The translations under genes and the position numbers were made by a program. A stretch of 64,000 nucleotides of DNA, from contig CAIIXF020000003.1 of assembly GCA_903813345.2 (NCBI GenBank), positions 26,427,248 through 26,491,247 on the forward strand. Direction: 5' to 3'. Position 1 is the first letter of the stretch; every line of letters begins with the position of its first letter. The notes below the pieces were generated by a model. The model was not told where the DNA came from, did not search any database, and saw nothing but the letters and a program-made list of their open reading frames with translations. Positions 30,758 to 45,700 of the stretch are shown one piece after another. The stretch is from Owenia fusiformis (Eukaryota; Annelida; Polychaeta; Sabellida; Oweniidae).

Positions 30758-33700
30758 TTATGTCCCAAATTTCTTCTCCTTCAGTGCTGGCGGTAGTCTG
30801 TCAACTATAGATGTAGGAGTCTGCTCTACCACTAACATAAAGTTGGGTCCTACCATGTCAGCAAACATCAGATACTAAAAAATACAAAATATACTAAAAT
30901 TTAAATCATAGGGCCACTGATTCTCATGTCCTTCAACATCAAAGGATAAGTCTGAAAATGGATAAAATCATGTAAAACTGTTCTTATTTATCAATTTATC
31001 AAGCACATGTACCATTTTTTAGCATAAGACTATGCACTGCAGATAAGTAAGGAAATTGCAAAAATAAACAAAACATGAACATGCAAAATGTCAACACCTG
31101 CCATTTGCCACAGGCATCAAACACCAACAATTGAAAACAGTCCACTTGTAGTGGTGACATAAAAATTACATTAAATATTGAATATTTTGCTACCAATATT
31201 TTCATCTAGACAGATGTGAGTACTTACCCTGAACTGAGTACACAGATGAAAGGCATGCTCCACTTTGTCCTTCTTTATTGGCTGCCCATCCTTGTTAATC
31301 AAGTATGTATTCTGCTTCGGAAATGGCTATGAATAAAAAATAGGTTATCAGGGGTTTCACTAGAATTTCTCACAAAACAGGCTAAATAAATGAAAACAAC
31401 AGGCAAAATTTATGGATATATTCATAAAAATATTTAAAAGTTGAAAAGTCCCCAAAAACAACAGGTGATTTTGTGAAAACAACCAGTGAAAATCGCCTGT
31501 TGCCTGCTGCTAATGATACCCTGTGGATAAAGATATAGGTTCCTCGGAGTCATGTTCATTTCTAGATACACTGTTTACAAAACAATTACACTTACATACA
31601 AACTGTAATACAAGAATGACATAGAATCAGTGTAATGAACGTGTCATACCTGAGATTTATCCAGGATACTGAACATCTGTTCATTATGGATCAATATTTG
31701 ATCAGGGTTTGATGGGTTAAATGCAACATGAGATATCTTATTGTGCTGCCGTAGCCATTGTAAAGGGAATGAATCTAATGCCATCCGGCACCATTTTGTG
31801 TATTGCTGTTCTTCTATATTAAACTCTACTATCTGAAAATCAAGAATATACTTCAATATGCAACTGAATATTTTCAATTTCTTTAGGAGTTATTTCAATT
31901 GTAATACAAAAAGCATCTGCTACAAAAGAGCTACAACTTGTTACAAACATCAACCAATAATGCCAGTCACAAAAAGATAGTTTATCATGATGTCTCGATC
32001 CACTTTTTGGTGGTGACCTAATAAACAAGAAACTGAGTGATAAATATTGCACTTAAAGAGCAAAATATCCAGCAGATTTAGAAAGAAAATGGGACCCTTG
32101 AGAATTCACAAAAATCCCTCTTCTCTCTAGACTTCCAGATTTTAATTGAATCAAAAGAGTGGTTTTCATTGAATTTAGATTACAAGATCGAACAAGAATT
32201 AAAAATGGCCCATGTGTAATTTACCCAGGGTGCCCAAAATCTAATCAGACTAGCCTGCTCAAGAGGAGAAATTACCCAGAATTCACAGATGAACCATCTT
32301 CATGTAAAGGAAACCCTCTACAGGTTCTAAATGTTAGTCTTTACATGAAGATAGCTCTTTATCTATTAATTTTGGAGTATTCCACTTCTTGGTCGGTTCT
32401 TGCATCTGTAAAAACATCAAGCTAATGAACTGTTTCCCTGAAATTCTAATGAAACGATTTATTTGGCAGCTGCATCAGCTCTGTGCGATAAAAAATTAAT
32501 GGTACGCAGCCCAATCTTGATTTAACCATTTAACATAATACTCAGCAGATTGGTGGTATCAATATATCATGAGATAACTGGCACAGAGCCTAATTGTTAC
32601 TGTTGTCATTGAATTTGAACAATAGGCCCATTTATTAAAGTCTTGGTACATTGACAAGTGTAGGAACTAACCTTTTGATTTGTGTAGGCTACTACAAGTT
32701 CTGTTGATGTCTGGTTGAAAGCTATAGCTGTAGGCTGGCAGCTATACACAGGGAGGCTACAGATATGCTGAAATAAAGATATTAAAAATTTACTTTGAGT
32801 CATATGTACTGTATTTTACTGACTCTGAGGCCTGGCTGTATGAATTCAATGTTTAGTTTCTGAATTGTGAGAAGGGTCAGGGGGGGGGGGTGTTTGACAC
32901 GGTTTCTTTGCTGGATAATAGTTGGGGATTCTGGGGATTTGTTTCCGAATGACTAGTAAGACTCTCTGTTTTATAAATGTGTTTTTCAACACTTTTCTAG
33001 TCTTTTATGGCACTTGCACTTACTTTGTCACATTTCCTACAACTCTTCTTGCACATCCATTCACATCAATTTCTACCCACAATAAGAAAATTGCAAAGTA
33101 ACAATGGATATTATGTTCAGTGCTACACATGGATACATAAAAAAGATTATCTCTATTTAAAAGTTTTGACTATTTCTGAGTCAAAGTAACAATGGATATT
33201 ATGTTCAGTGCTACACATGGATACATAAAAAAAGATTATCTCTATTTAAAAGTTTTGACTATTTCTGAGTCAGGACACTTGTGTGGTGAGTTTACCTTTC
33301 GTTGTTTTGTGCTAAAGATCTGGACATTGTTGCCATGGTCCCCTGTTGCTAGGTAATCTCCATTAGGGCTCAGCGTCATAAGATGTATGGGTTCCATGCA
33401 ATCTATAATAACATGTCAAGAAAGACAGGTAAAATACTAATGTCATTATAACATCCAATAATATCAATTAATTTTCATCTCAAATTATTTTTGGCCAATT
33501 CAAAACTAGACAACAGCAATGCCAAAGCGTAGCAAATCCCATCGAACAGCCATGGCTGGTATTTTTACAAAGTATATAGAAAAAATTGGCACCCATTTTT
33601 CAAAATGGAACTTTCTACCAAAAGTGTCATTATACAGTGTGCCATGCTTATAGTATTCACATACCAAATATGAACAAAATCTCTCCTCTACTTTTCGAGT

Positions 33701-36700
33701 TAGAGCAAAAATCGTAAAGAAACGAGTCAAGGCCGCCATTTTTCAAGATGGCTGCCATGTGCTTCTTAAATATCTACATTTCTAGCTTTAATAAAGTCCT
33801 ATCTAATTTTTTTACATTTAAAACATATTGCTATTACAGTTTTACATATTGCAGCTAAATTACTATAAAATAGGCACTAAAATGTCCACCATTTTTAAAT
33901 GAGCGGCCATTTTGAAAAAATCGGATGGACGGACAGACGGAGGCGTTAGAAGAGGGGAACACCACACAATCATAATTAATAATGACCTAGGTTTCTTTAA
34001 CCAATCACAGACACCCAAATCTGGAAAATTTATTTTACAAATAAAATTACCTCCTTTCCTAGAGAGTGTTGTCTCTTTAGATTCAGGTTCCAGGAAGTTC
34101 AGTACATTAACACGTCCTGATTTTGATGCAACATATAAACAGTCAGATTCTGCACTAAATTCAAGTCTGTGAGCATGATCAGGTTTTCCGATCTTCAATT
34201 TTTGTATCGTTAATTTTGGTGACATCACTGTAACTTGTTCCTAGAATACCAAAATCAAAATAATGAAAATAAAACAAATACATTGAAAAATCATAGCCCT
34301 CTTTTTAACATTCAATTAGCACATCATAAAAACTGTCATGAGAACTGTAGAGTATAATTGCATGCAGTAAATACAATTTCAAAGACTATTTTGCTTTAAT
34401 TTTTGTATGATATAGTACACATTGCTTTATGATAAACATCTAGCAGCTTTTAATTACTCTCAATATAACTTGATCTTAATATTTAGTGTTCTCCCTTGAT
34501 ATTTTCTAAAGTGATTTCTTGATACCGTTTTCAGAATTCTGCCTTAATTTGAAATTAATATGCCTATTTTCATAAGGCTACAATGAATTTTAGGTGAGTG
34601 AGTTGGTATATTTAATATATACTGGTTCACGTCGCTTAACTTAATGTCCCTTTGCTTATATGCCGAGGTCACTGAATTATGACATTACAAAATTACAGTA
34701 AAATAATAATAACTTACTTGGATTATCTTGAAGACTTTAATTGTAGTTGTGTCAGAGTATGCCACATACTCTCCATCCCTGGATATAGCACTACAGACTA
34801 TGTGATTCCCCCCTTTACTATGAAGTTCTATCAACTTCATTGGGTCCCTGTGTAAGGGTAGGGCTTCCCCTATTTTGCCTAATGTAGAAAATACAAATGC
34901 AAATACATAAATATGCATACAACAGAACACTTATTCCTTGTTCTATATCATTTTAATATGATCAATCAGTAAGGGGAAGGCATTCCCTATTTCATATTTA
35001 CAACCACACTGGGATTTTTCCATGATGTGTTTGAAATGTATTTAGCAAAAAATAAACAAAATAAATTTTTGAAATGTTTACACCTCCTTTTCCAGCACTC
35101 GATTTGACTCTGAAAGATCAGCAATATGAATTACCTGTTTCAGCCTTAGTTGAGCCCAGTTTCCATATCTCTAAGTTATCTGTGTACTGCAACATTACAA
35201 AGTCTGCATCCTTCGCAAGGTGAACCAGGCTATACTGTAACATATGAAAATTTGAACTACCATGTATCCATCAAATTCTTCTTTCTGTGATATAAACAAT
35301 GACATTTTTCTGAATGAGCAAAAGATGGGTATAACTAGGTGTCATTTTGCTCCATTTTATTGTATAGACACAGACGAAACCTGGTAAATTACATTACAAA
35401 CAAAAAGATATTTTGTATCTTCATTTTCAACATAATATATTATGTAATGGAAAGAAAGAAGTGACATAAAAACTATGTTAAGGATGATAAGACTTTTTCC
35501 TAAAAAAAATTACATGATATCTTGAGTATTTTTAAGTCATTCCATTATATTGTCCTAAGTAAATAAACTGTAAATATGTGTCTGATGCTTTAGGAACAAC
35601 ATAACCAACAATGTAGAGAAAACATGACTGGAATAAAATAGGAAAATCTTACCTGAGGTATGGGGGCAATCTTCCGATGACTCTTTGACTTATTAGCTTC
35701 TATTTGACTGTAAACCAACTTGCAGTCCATACCTGAGGATATCAACATAACAATATTTTACAGACAAAAATATAAGTCTTATGTCTTTGCGTTTTCAGGC
35801 AAACTGTTTGACTTTTCGATTTCACATTTTCAGATATGCCTTTCTGTATACAAACCTGAAACTGATTAGATTTTGGGCATTCTGGGTAAATGTTAAGTTG
35901 GGCATTTTGGATTCTTCATTTAACTGCTTAGAAAATTATTTTTTCAAAGGAGATACTTTTATCCCAAAGGAAATAATTATCCTGGAACAACTGAGAGGTA
36001 TGTACATTGTAGAAAATGGACAAGAGGCTCTTACCTCCAGATACCAAGAAGTTCCTTGATGTCAACACTAGTGCCCTAACATCATGTTTATGATGGACAT
36101 ATACTGATGATCGCACCCATTGTCTCCACGCGCTATCTGCATTTGATGTGATATATTCAAACTGAATTATGTTTGAGTCTGCCCCTGACAGAAACACTGA
36201 GTTACCCTCCTTGTTCATACATAGACACAAGATGTCTGCCTTGTGACTTTGATAGCTCCGAGATAACGTCCCCTGCTTCCCGTTCCAGAAGGATGTCTTT
36301 CCTCGGGAATCCCCACTGATGATTGTAAAATCTCTGTGACAAAAGAATTGTAACATTTTAATACAATAATGATGACATAAAAAGAATCCTATTGCATTCT
36401 GCTTGAGTATTTCATCCCAGGGTATTATATATTCAAGGATGTAGAAGATAACGCAACTGATGAAGATTTGATGCAGATGTGAACCATAAGATAACATATT
36501 TGTATAGAAAACTTCCCGAAACCATTGAACATTACTTCATAAAGTGAATATTTCCCCAATAAAACAACAAAAAAAAGAAAATTTAACACAGCATATACAA
36601 CACAAAAGTACTGAAATACACGTCCCTCCACCTATGATTCTATCATATCAAAGTCTGGTCGAGTATTGTATTTTCCAATGCAACTACATGTATAATATAA

Positions 36701-39700
36701 AAATGTAACTAAACATTATAGTGCAAATCACAAGAAAACATTTGTAAAAATCTTACTTTGTCACCCCAACACACCATACTAAAGTTTCTTTCGTGACTTC
36801 CTGCCGCCCAAGGGTCAACCGCTGAATAGCATGGCCAGATGTGGTGTTCCATATACGGATGTTATCAATGCCCCCAGTTACGATTAATTTATCCTCCTTT
36901 GCCCAGGCAAGGGACAGTACTCTACCTGTAATTACATAAATTAAGGTCCAATTGTTTGAAATGTATTATGAATATAGCAGAAATGATGAATTAAACAAAG
37001 AATAACGGTGGCCGTTTTAATTTAGCGGATCTGCCAAAATGTTTAATTCCGCCTAATTCACAGGTAATTTTAGTACCATGTAAATTTGTACCATTAGTGC
37101 AATTGTTATATTGCAAGTCTGCCAAATTAAGTAGCCGCAAAATGTTCAAAACAGCAAATCCGCCAAAACTAGAAAAACAGCAACTCCAAGGAGGAGCAAA
37201 TCCCACCGAACAAAACATATTTTGATAATAAGTGGCCATCTTGAATTTTTTTCTTGAACAGAATTGCTTTGTCCATAGGCCTTAGGTAACAGCATATAAA
37301 AGAAGCAATACTGCCAACAAAGATAACATTTTTTATAACAAATGGCAGTAATTTTGATAAATAGCAACCATCTTGAAAATATCTTCTTGAGAAGACCTCT
37401 TTATTAATCAAATATAATAGTTTTTTTATGAAAAATTGCAGCCATTTTGAATTTCAGTGAGCTAAAAATTAGATCAGATGTCATAACTTTTTAAAACCTC
37501 CATAATGAGAACCGATTTCACTTGTCAGTTTTGGGTATTTTAGTTGTACACACACTGAGCCTGTCAGTGGTATTTGTAATATCTTCAAATTAGAAAAAAG
37601 TCCTTTGCCCCTAGGTACAATCATATAGAATTTGAACCAAATCTGTACACTAGTATTTGAGTTATCAAAGATTACATTTTTTAGAAAAAATGGTGGCCAT
37701 TTTGAATTGAGTGGCCATATTGAAAATTTCATCTCGAGCAGAGGTCCTAAACCCATAAGGCATAAGCCTATTAAATTTGAATGAAATCTGTCAACCGGTA
37801 TTTGAGTTATTGCCTGGACACACAAACGGACAGACTGCTTTTCTATATTCCCCTCAAACTTCGATCGATGGAATAATAAGAAGCACAAAATTAAGTAGAA
37901 GTATGGTATATGTAATTACCTTCTTGTTTATCAAATGCTTTGAAATACTCAAGTCCCTCCTCAGTTAGCTCGTATAGAACAATACACCCTTCCTCAGTAC
38001 CAGCCTGGAAATAAGATTCATATGAGTCATCTCATATATGTCAACTCATTGGTAACTGGTCAACTCAACCTCAAGTCAACTCAACCCAAGTCAACTCAAC
38101 CCTTAGTTAACTTGAGATTCATGTGAGTCATCTCATATATGTCATCTCATTCAATCTATACTGTATAGTGGACAATATTAGGAGTCCTACCGCATTGAAA
38201 TACATACTGTTTATACTCATATTTCATGTTAGTGTAATTGTGGGAAAGAGCATAAAATGTATTGTGATTTTCCCAAAATTAGAGCAACAGGGAGGTACAC
38301 ACCCTGTTGAAAAACTTGAAAATCAAATGCAAACTTGTTGAAACTTTTTTTGTACCCTATCAACATGGGAACATACTAGCTCTTTATAAACTAAAACTAG
38401 TTCCAAAGTATCCTTTCATATAACCTGTAAGCTCTCTATACATTTTTATATTCTCATAGTTATACATTTGACTCACTGCAATGTGTGTTTCTGCCATATT
38501 GGATTCTAGACTCCAGACTGCTCCATTGTTGGACCATGACACGACCTAAATACAAATATATTCCATCAATTAAAGATCAAAACTTAAAAAAGTTCGAATT
38601 TGTGTGGCAATGTAATTAATAGCTGCCTACATTACAGTAAGACTTGTAAAATAAAACATCCAGTGTCAAACACTTTCCATTAATTATGCATGGTGCCTTA
38701 TATTAAGGTACCACAGGAAATCATCACACAGGTTTTAAAGTATGTAGAATGAAACCAAGACAATAAATGGATTAAATATGTGAATGAGGAAGAAACATGT
38801 ATGGCAACAACAGAAAAGAGGGGAGGGGACAACCTTGTTCCGTTAGTTTACTGTCAAGAATATTCACAAAATTGGCTTTTTCCTGGTGCCTGCTCCAGAA
38901 TACTCATCGAAAAAAACAATAATCGCTGAAAAATAACAATCCAAGTTTCTAATCCCCTGACTAGTGAAATGGTCCAAAAATTAATAGATGTGGCAAAAAT
39001 ACTCACTTTTCTCTCCAGTGTCAATAGATCATATTCCACGATACTGCCTTGAATACCTGCAGTAAAAACACGATTCCCACACCAAGCTACTGCTTCAATA
39101 GAGTTGTCATTAGACCCTGGGATAATCTGGAATAATATAAATGCCATTTTTTAAAATTCAAAATAGACCTGAAAGGTGGAATTAGTAAAATCAGGTCAAC
39201 AAACCCATAGGCACTGTTCACATAATTTAAGGATTTAAGCCCAAGACTCAGTGCATTGTTTGCTGAATCATACTATGAAGGTGTTGTTTCCAAACCTTTG
39301 CAAGACTGCGCGACAGGAATGCAAAGTCTAGGAAACAACGCCTGAGTGGAATGAAGCAGCTACAATGCATTGAGTCTTGGGCTTAAATTCTTTTCACATA
39401 TTGCAATTTTTTCTACAAACTCATCCAAAAGGAACAAAATCACTCTAAGAACACATTTTCAATCAATTTTTTTGCAAGGGTCAAGTTGGCAAGTCATCAA
39501 ATCCAATATGAAAAGTCCATTCATTACCATGACAACTATTTAACTAGTGACCTTGCATGTGTTATTGATATTTCACACACTGTTCATTATGTGAATACAC
39601 TGTTGATTGGCTGGAATCAGACACACCTTACCTAGCTATGTGTGAATGTAAAGTAATGTAAGAAAAGAAATAATGAATCACAGGCTGGTATCGAAAAATT

Positions 39701-42700
39701 TGTCCGCTGTGACGGAGCGTGCTATTTTGCATAGAAACACTAAGAAACCCAGACAATTTATTTTTTTACTCATATGTTTCGTTTTTCCAAAGAAAATTTC
39801 TTACTCCATGCAATGGGTATATCATTTGCGGGTAACTTTAACTTTTGTTTGAAGTCCAACAACGCTAAGAGTAAAAGCTACTGAAAACGGCGCCACCTAT
39901 CATACTCCAAAATGTACCATTTCTTTTATTTCTTTTTAATGGTACAATATAGTGATACGATAATATTTACATGTTTTTTCAGCATAACTCTGAAGGTATT
40001 AATGATATCTTGATGTATTGGGTATTTTTAATATTTTTTATAAAAAATAATGTTTACATTTTTTGTCAGCTGTGACGGAGCAGCTTTAACTGTGAACTAC
40101 GTTAAGAATTTAAGATGCAAATTATATCTTTTAAAAGTACCCTTAGAAGAGAGAACGTCACAAATCACTTTCCTAAATTATGACAAGTAGTCTCTTGGAG
40201 ATCTGGGGTAATGTAAATCTGAGATATAAAACGACAACGGAGGTTTGTACTGAAATCAACATGAATCAACATGGTGTAAACTCAACATAATATTTCTAAT
40301 ACGTTTTCGCCAAGACGTCTTGAAATGTCACGTGTAGTGTAAATAGGGCTAATATGAATTTATTCGAAATAGCGCACAGACATCCTGCATTCCGACAGAT
40401 GTATAACCTTTTACCACATAATATTACTGTACATAAGATGATCCCAATACAGATTTAATTTGTATTTATTTGAAATTCATGAAATTCATCGTTTTGCATA
40501 GACTAAAATTAAAAAAAAAAGTCTTGGTAAACGTGCTGCATTGTAAAACCTGTCTCAATGAATATCTTTCTCTAGTGAACACCTCTTCTTATCAAATATT
40601 CCTCTGACTTCTGTATGAAATGCCTGTATGAAGTGAACATCATCTACCAACTGGGAACACATTTTTGGGCTCCATATGTGTTCAATGTACACATGTTTTA
40701 CTGTAGTTACATCAGATAGCCATAACTCTTATTCAAATAAAGAACGATCTTAAAATCAAATTTTGCATTTTCGTATTTCAAGATACACTCAACTTACCTT
40801 TTGGAACGACTAAAGAGGGTAGAACAATCCACATTCCATACCATCATATGTATTTAGCCTCATCTTCAGCAAATCATTTTACTTCAAATAATCAAGTCAC
40901 CGTAAAAAATGACCATGTCAGGCCGATGGATCCACAGAAGGCACTACGAAAGGGAAATACCCTATACTTAAATGAAGTTGACTATCATTTTCATGAGTTA
41001 CCATGCATAAGTTGGATTGCAGTACAAACTGAGAAAAGATGCTTAAAGACTAAAGAGTGGTTGTATATACATCTCAGAATTTGAATTGTGTACTTTTATT
41101 ACGTTTCATTTTTCAGAATACTTTACGAGATTTGACACGCTCGCTCCTCTAACGTGTAGTTGTAAAGAGATATATTATAAATCTAAAATCTTATGTATTT
41201 CAGATTTGAAACTGCTCCGTCACAGCGGACAAAAAATCTAATTATTATTTTTTATCAAAAAAATTAAAAATACCCAATACATAAAAATCTCATTAATACC
41301 TTCAGAGTTATGCTGAAAACATATGTAAATATTATCGTGTCGCTACATTGTACCATTAAAAAGAAATAAAAGAAATGGTACATTTTGGAGTATGATACTC
41401 CGACGCCGTTTTCAATAGCTTTTACTCTTAGCGTTGTTGGACTTCAAACAGAAGTTAAAGTTACCCGCAAATGATATATTCATTGCATGGAGTCAGTAAT
41501 TTTCTTTGATATAGTAAAACATATGAGTAAAAAAATAAATTGTGTGGATTTCCTAGTGTTTCTATGCAAAATAACACGCTCCGTCACAGCGGACAAATTT
41601 TTCGATACCTGCCTGTGTGAATAGGTTTACAAATATGGTACTGCTGATTAATTGTTCAACAATGTCCAAAAATTTGTCACTGATGGACTATGCATTACAG
41701 GGTTTGCTTTGCTGTACATTGATTTATTTAAATGAGGAACGGATTTAACTGTCACAGTTTTTGGAGTTCTGATTTGTCCTCAAATAACCCGTACTTTTGA
41801 TCAAAATTCATGAAGAAAGTGAATTATTATTGTCACTGTTTTGGAGTTCTGATTTGTCCTCAAATAATGTTTATATTATATTAATGTTTATCTTCTTTAT
41901 ACAGTCAAACACAGTTGACAGGAATAATTTTGCTCTGTAAAATAGGACTGATTTATGAGGAACAAGAACAAAAAGAATCAAGATTTTAGTACCGCAGGAT
42001 TCGTGAATACATCAGGAATCTGGATATATAATTATTTTTGTGATATTGCAAGTGTCTAAATGACATTTGATGGAAATTATTTCAGATAAATTGAGGAAAA
42101 TATTTCAGACTTACACAAAAATACAGTATTGAACTGCATTGAGGTAATTAAGTTTTTAGCACTTAAAGAACTAGAAGGTGTTAATGTGCATATTAGCTGC
42201 CTATGACCATGGCTAGCCCTCAACCCTCAGAAGTTGGAACTGATATTGGCTTGCTTATTGGATCACCTGATTCTGTTTATAAAGAAAGTCAGGGGTCACC
42301 TGAATCAGCTGATATTCTGACCTTAAACCTGACTATCAACAACTCTCCTGAACAGTCTCAGTGTTCTCAGGGGGCATCTCAAGCTCGTGCTTTGACTCCA
42401 AGAGAACCAACCTGCTCAACTAATCTTGCTTCACCTTCACAGAATGACACTCAAAGGACTGTCCATAAACGCAGAAGTAAACGTATAGGCAAAAACACAT
42501 TGCCTTTGGATCTTAATGGTACTTTCAACTCAGACTCAGGAGCGAAGCGTAAACGTCCTGTTCGAGCGTGTAGGACGGCCCCTAAGACCCCAAAGCTTCC
42601 TAAGTCCAATAAATTACATACTCGCTGTACTTCCAAATATGACTCTGATATAAACACTCGCAACCTAGTAGCTATCATACAAGACCTTAAGGTGGCAGTT

Positions 42701-45700
42701 GATAACACCACAGCCAAGGTTGATGCTTTGCAGAGCACAGTGAGTGCAATAAACACTACGAATCTCGATCTTGTAAAACAACTATCTGCAAAAACTGCAA
42801 CAAGCAATGAACTTGAAAAAGAGTGTAAAAGCCTTCGTGAAACCCTTAACTGGCATAAAATGAACAAATCCCAAAATGAACCTGTCAAACCCCACCCCAA
42901 AAATGCTTCAAAAACGCTGGTGATTGGAAGTTCTATCGTTCGTGACCTGGATCAAGATAAACTCAATGACGTTGAAGTTATTTCTATTGGTGGGGCAGAC
43001 ATTGATATGGTCCATAAGCGACTCACTAATTTAGACACCAAGTACCAAAAGGCTATTCTTCAAGTAGGAAGTAAAGACTGTGCAAAATCATCAGATAAGG
43101 CCTCGATCAAAGCCAAATACCAATTAGCTATTAAGGGTGCCAAGAACATTGCTACCACTGTTGCCGTTTCTAGCATTTGCCCTCGAACCGACAAAGAATT
43201 GGCTCAGAATACCGCCGATGCCCTTAATGCTGAGCTACAGATCCTATGCGAGGAGGAAAAGATCGAGTTCATCAACAATGACACAAATGGCTTTAAACTA
43301 CAGAGTGGAGAAATAAATGAAGGTTATCTCTGGTCTGACGGTCTTCACTTATCAAAGCCAGGATCTAATAAATTGGCACGTAACATGGGACTCGGCTGTA
43401 AGACACGAGATGTTACAAAAAACAACCGTGCCCGTCAACAGCAACGTAACTTGCAACGCTCATCACAGGCTATAGCCCAACACAAACCCACCAGCAACGA
43501 TATTCATGTACCCTCTTTGCAGCAACAACAGCCCCCTGTACGTGACCAACGTGCCCAGCCCCCCTCCCATGATATTTCACGTAACATTTCACCAGCCTGT
43601 TTTAAATGCGGAGAAAGGAGTCACCTTGCCAATTCTTGTTGGCACACAAATTCCATACGCTGCCACTCCTGTTCTAATTTTGGACATAAGAAAGCAAGGT
43701 GCCCATTCACACAAAACTTAAACCACCCTAATTTTGTTAATGGACAGTTTGGACAGCGCTGGCCACAATAGGCTTTGGGCAATGTTTCTGCCTTCGTCCC
43801 ATCTGACTCATTTACAATATCTCCGCCCACTCCTGAACCTGTCATTCACCAACGTAATCGCAAAACTCGTCGGGGAAGAAGAAAGATCTATACCAGCTCC
43901 ACTCAAATGACCTTTGCTTTTAATAATGTATGCCACTTTGGCCTTGCTAAACAGCATGAGCTCAACCAGACTTTATCTAAATGTAGCTATGATATTGTTG
44001 CTATTGCTGAAACTTTTTTTGATGACACTAACACGCTTTCAATTTTAAATGATAACTATGTGTGGATCCCTAAAAACAGAGTTGGTAAAAAAGGTGGTGG
44101 TGTAGGATTCTTTGTTAAGAAAGGAATAGTAATCCTTGACAATGATTTACTTCACTCGAGTTGTGATGACCTAGAAAGATTATGGATTCGTGTTAAAATT
44201 AATAATAATGTTCTTAATCTTGGAGTTACTTACTTTCCCGTAGATGGAAAAAATTCAATTTTAAGCGAAAAGTTAATGGATGAGTTGATCTCTAATGTTG
44301 CAGAGGTTGAATCAGATGACACATATACTTTATTGATGGGTGATTTTAATGGGAAGGCAACCAAATTTTGTAAAGGGCAAAGCAGCCAAAATGGTAAACT
44401 TATCGATCTTTTCATTGATGTCACAGGCATGCACATGTTAAACTCTATTAACTGTCAGGGTGAGATAACATGGTCAAGGGGAACTCAACATTCATCCATT
44501 GACTATTGCTTTGGTAACCATAATTTTATGAAGGTGTACCAAAATATGATTATTGATGAAACCCACGAAGAGGCAAGTTTAGGTAGTGACCACTCTTTTA
44601 TGATTATAAATGCTATACTGCCCTCTCAGTCAGGTAACCTTAAGACCAATGTTCCCCCTGATAATAAAGATGAAGATACTGTAATTTGGAACATCAATGA
44701 TAACACAGATTGGGATTGCTTCAGAAACGCCATTAATACTGAATTTAGTTCCTGGGACATTTCCAAGTGCAGTAACATTGAAGATGCATGGTCCTCATTC
44801 AAAGAGAATATAATGAAGGCTGCTCATATAGGGGTTGGGATTAAGAGGGTACCAACGAACCATCGTTCATTTTGGGATAAAGAAATTAAATTATTAATAA
44901 ATAATCGTAAAGAAGCATCACGCTTCTACCGATATTGGAGTCGTTCAAAGTCAGCTGACCCTGACATACTTCGAGAAATTTGGAACTTATACCTCGAACG
45001 TAAAAAACAAGTTCAGTTGAAAATAGTTGAATCACATGTAAAGAATCACATCAAAGTTTTAACTAGTAATGCTAGGTCACTTTCTAAATGTTCAAGATCC
45101 TACTGGAAAAAATTGAAAATGTTCAATGAAAATAATGGATATCCCATTCAAATCCAAGACCCTAACAACAAAGATATGATCTTAACTGACCCCAAAGCCA
45201 TATCTGAGGCTCTACATTTGTATTGGGAAAGGGTGGGGCGTAATAATCGTAATCCAAAGTTTACCTCCAATAATCTATCAGATAAGATAGATTCTTTATT
45301 AAAGGAAACTAACTATGATAATAATGCCTTAAACAGCTTCTGCTTCACATATGCTGAACTTGTGCAATGTCTCAGAAAGCTTAATAATGGCAAGAAGTGT
45401 GGTACGGATAATATACCTAATGAATTTCTTAAATACGGGGGGAAATACAATGTTTTCTTCCCTTTTTGACCTTTTTAACAAAGTAAAATCCCTAGAAGTT
45501 ACGCCTACAGAATGGAAAGAAGGATTACTTGTTCCTTTATTCAAACGAGGTTTAAACATTGACTTAAATAATTACAGAGGTCTCACCATGAATTCCAATG
45601 TTTATAAAATTTATACTAGTCTACTTGATAGTAAAATTAAACTTAACTCAGAGTCATGTGACCTTCTTGGTGATTCCCAGGGAGCTTTCAGGGAAAATCG

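Noticed and set aside
33863-34228. Extended ORF over UTP4 exon 11 into repeat sequence
   Set aside because: Only 34051-34240 is bounded by splice sites and matches UTP4; the rest runs into a dispersed repeat.
42451-42900. 149-codon minus-strand ORF
   Set aside because: Shadow of LINE ORF1.
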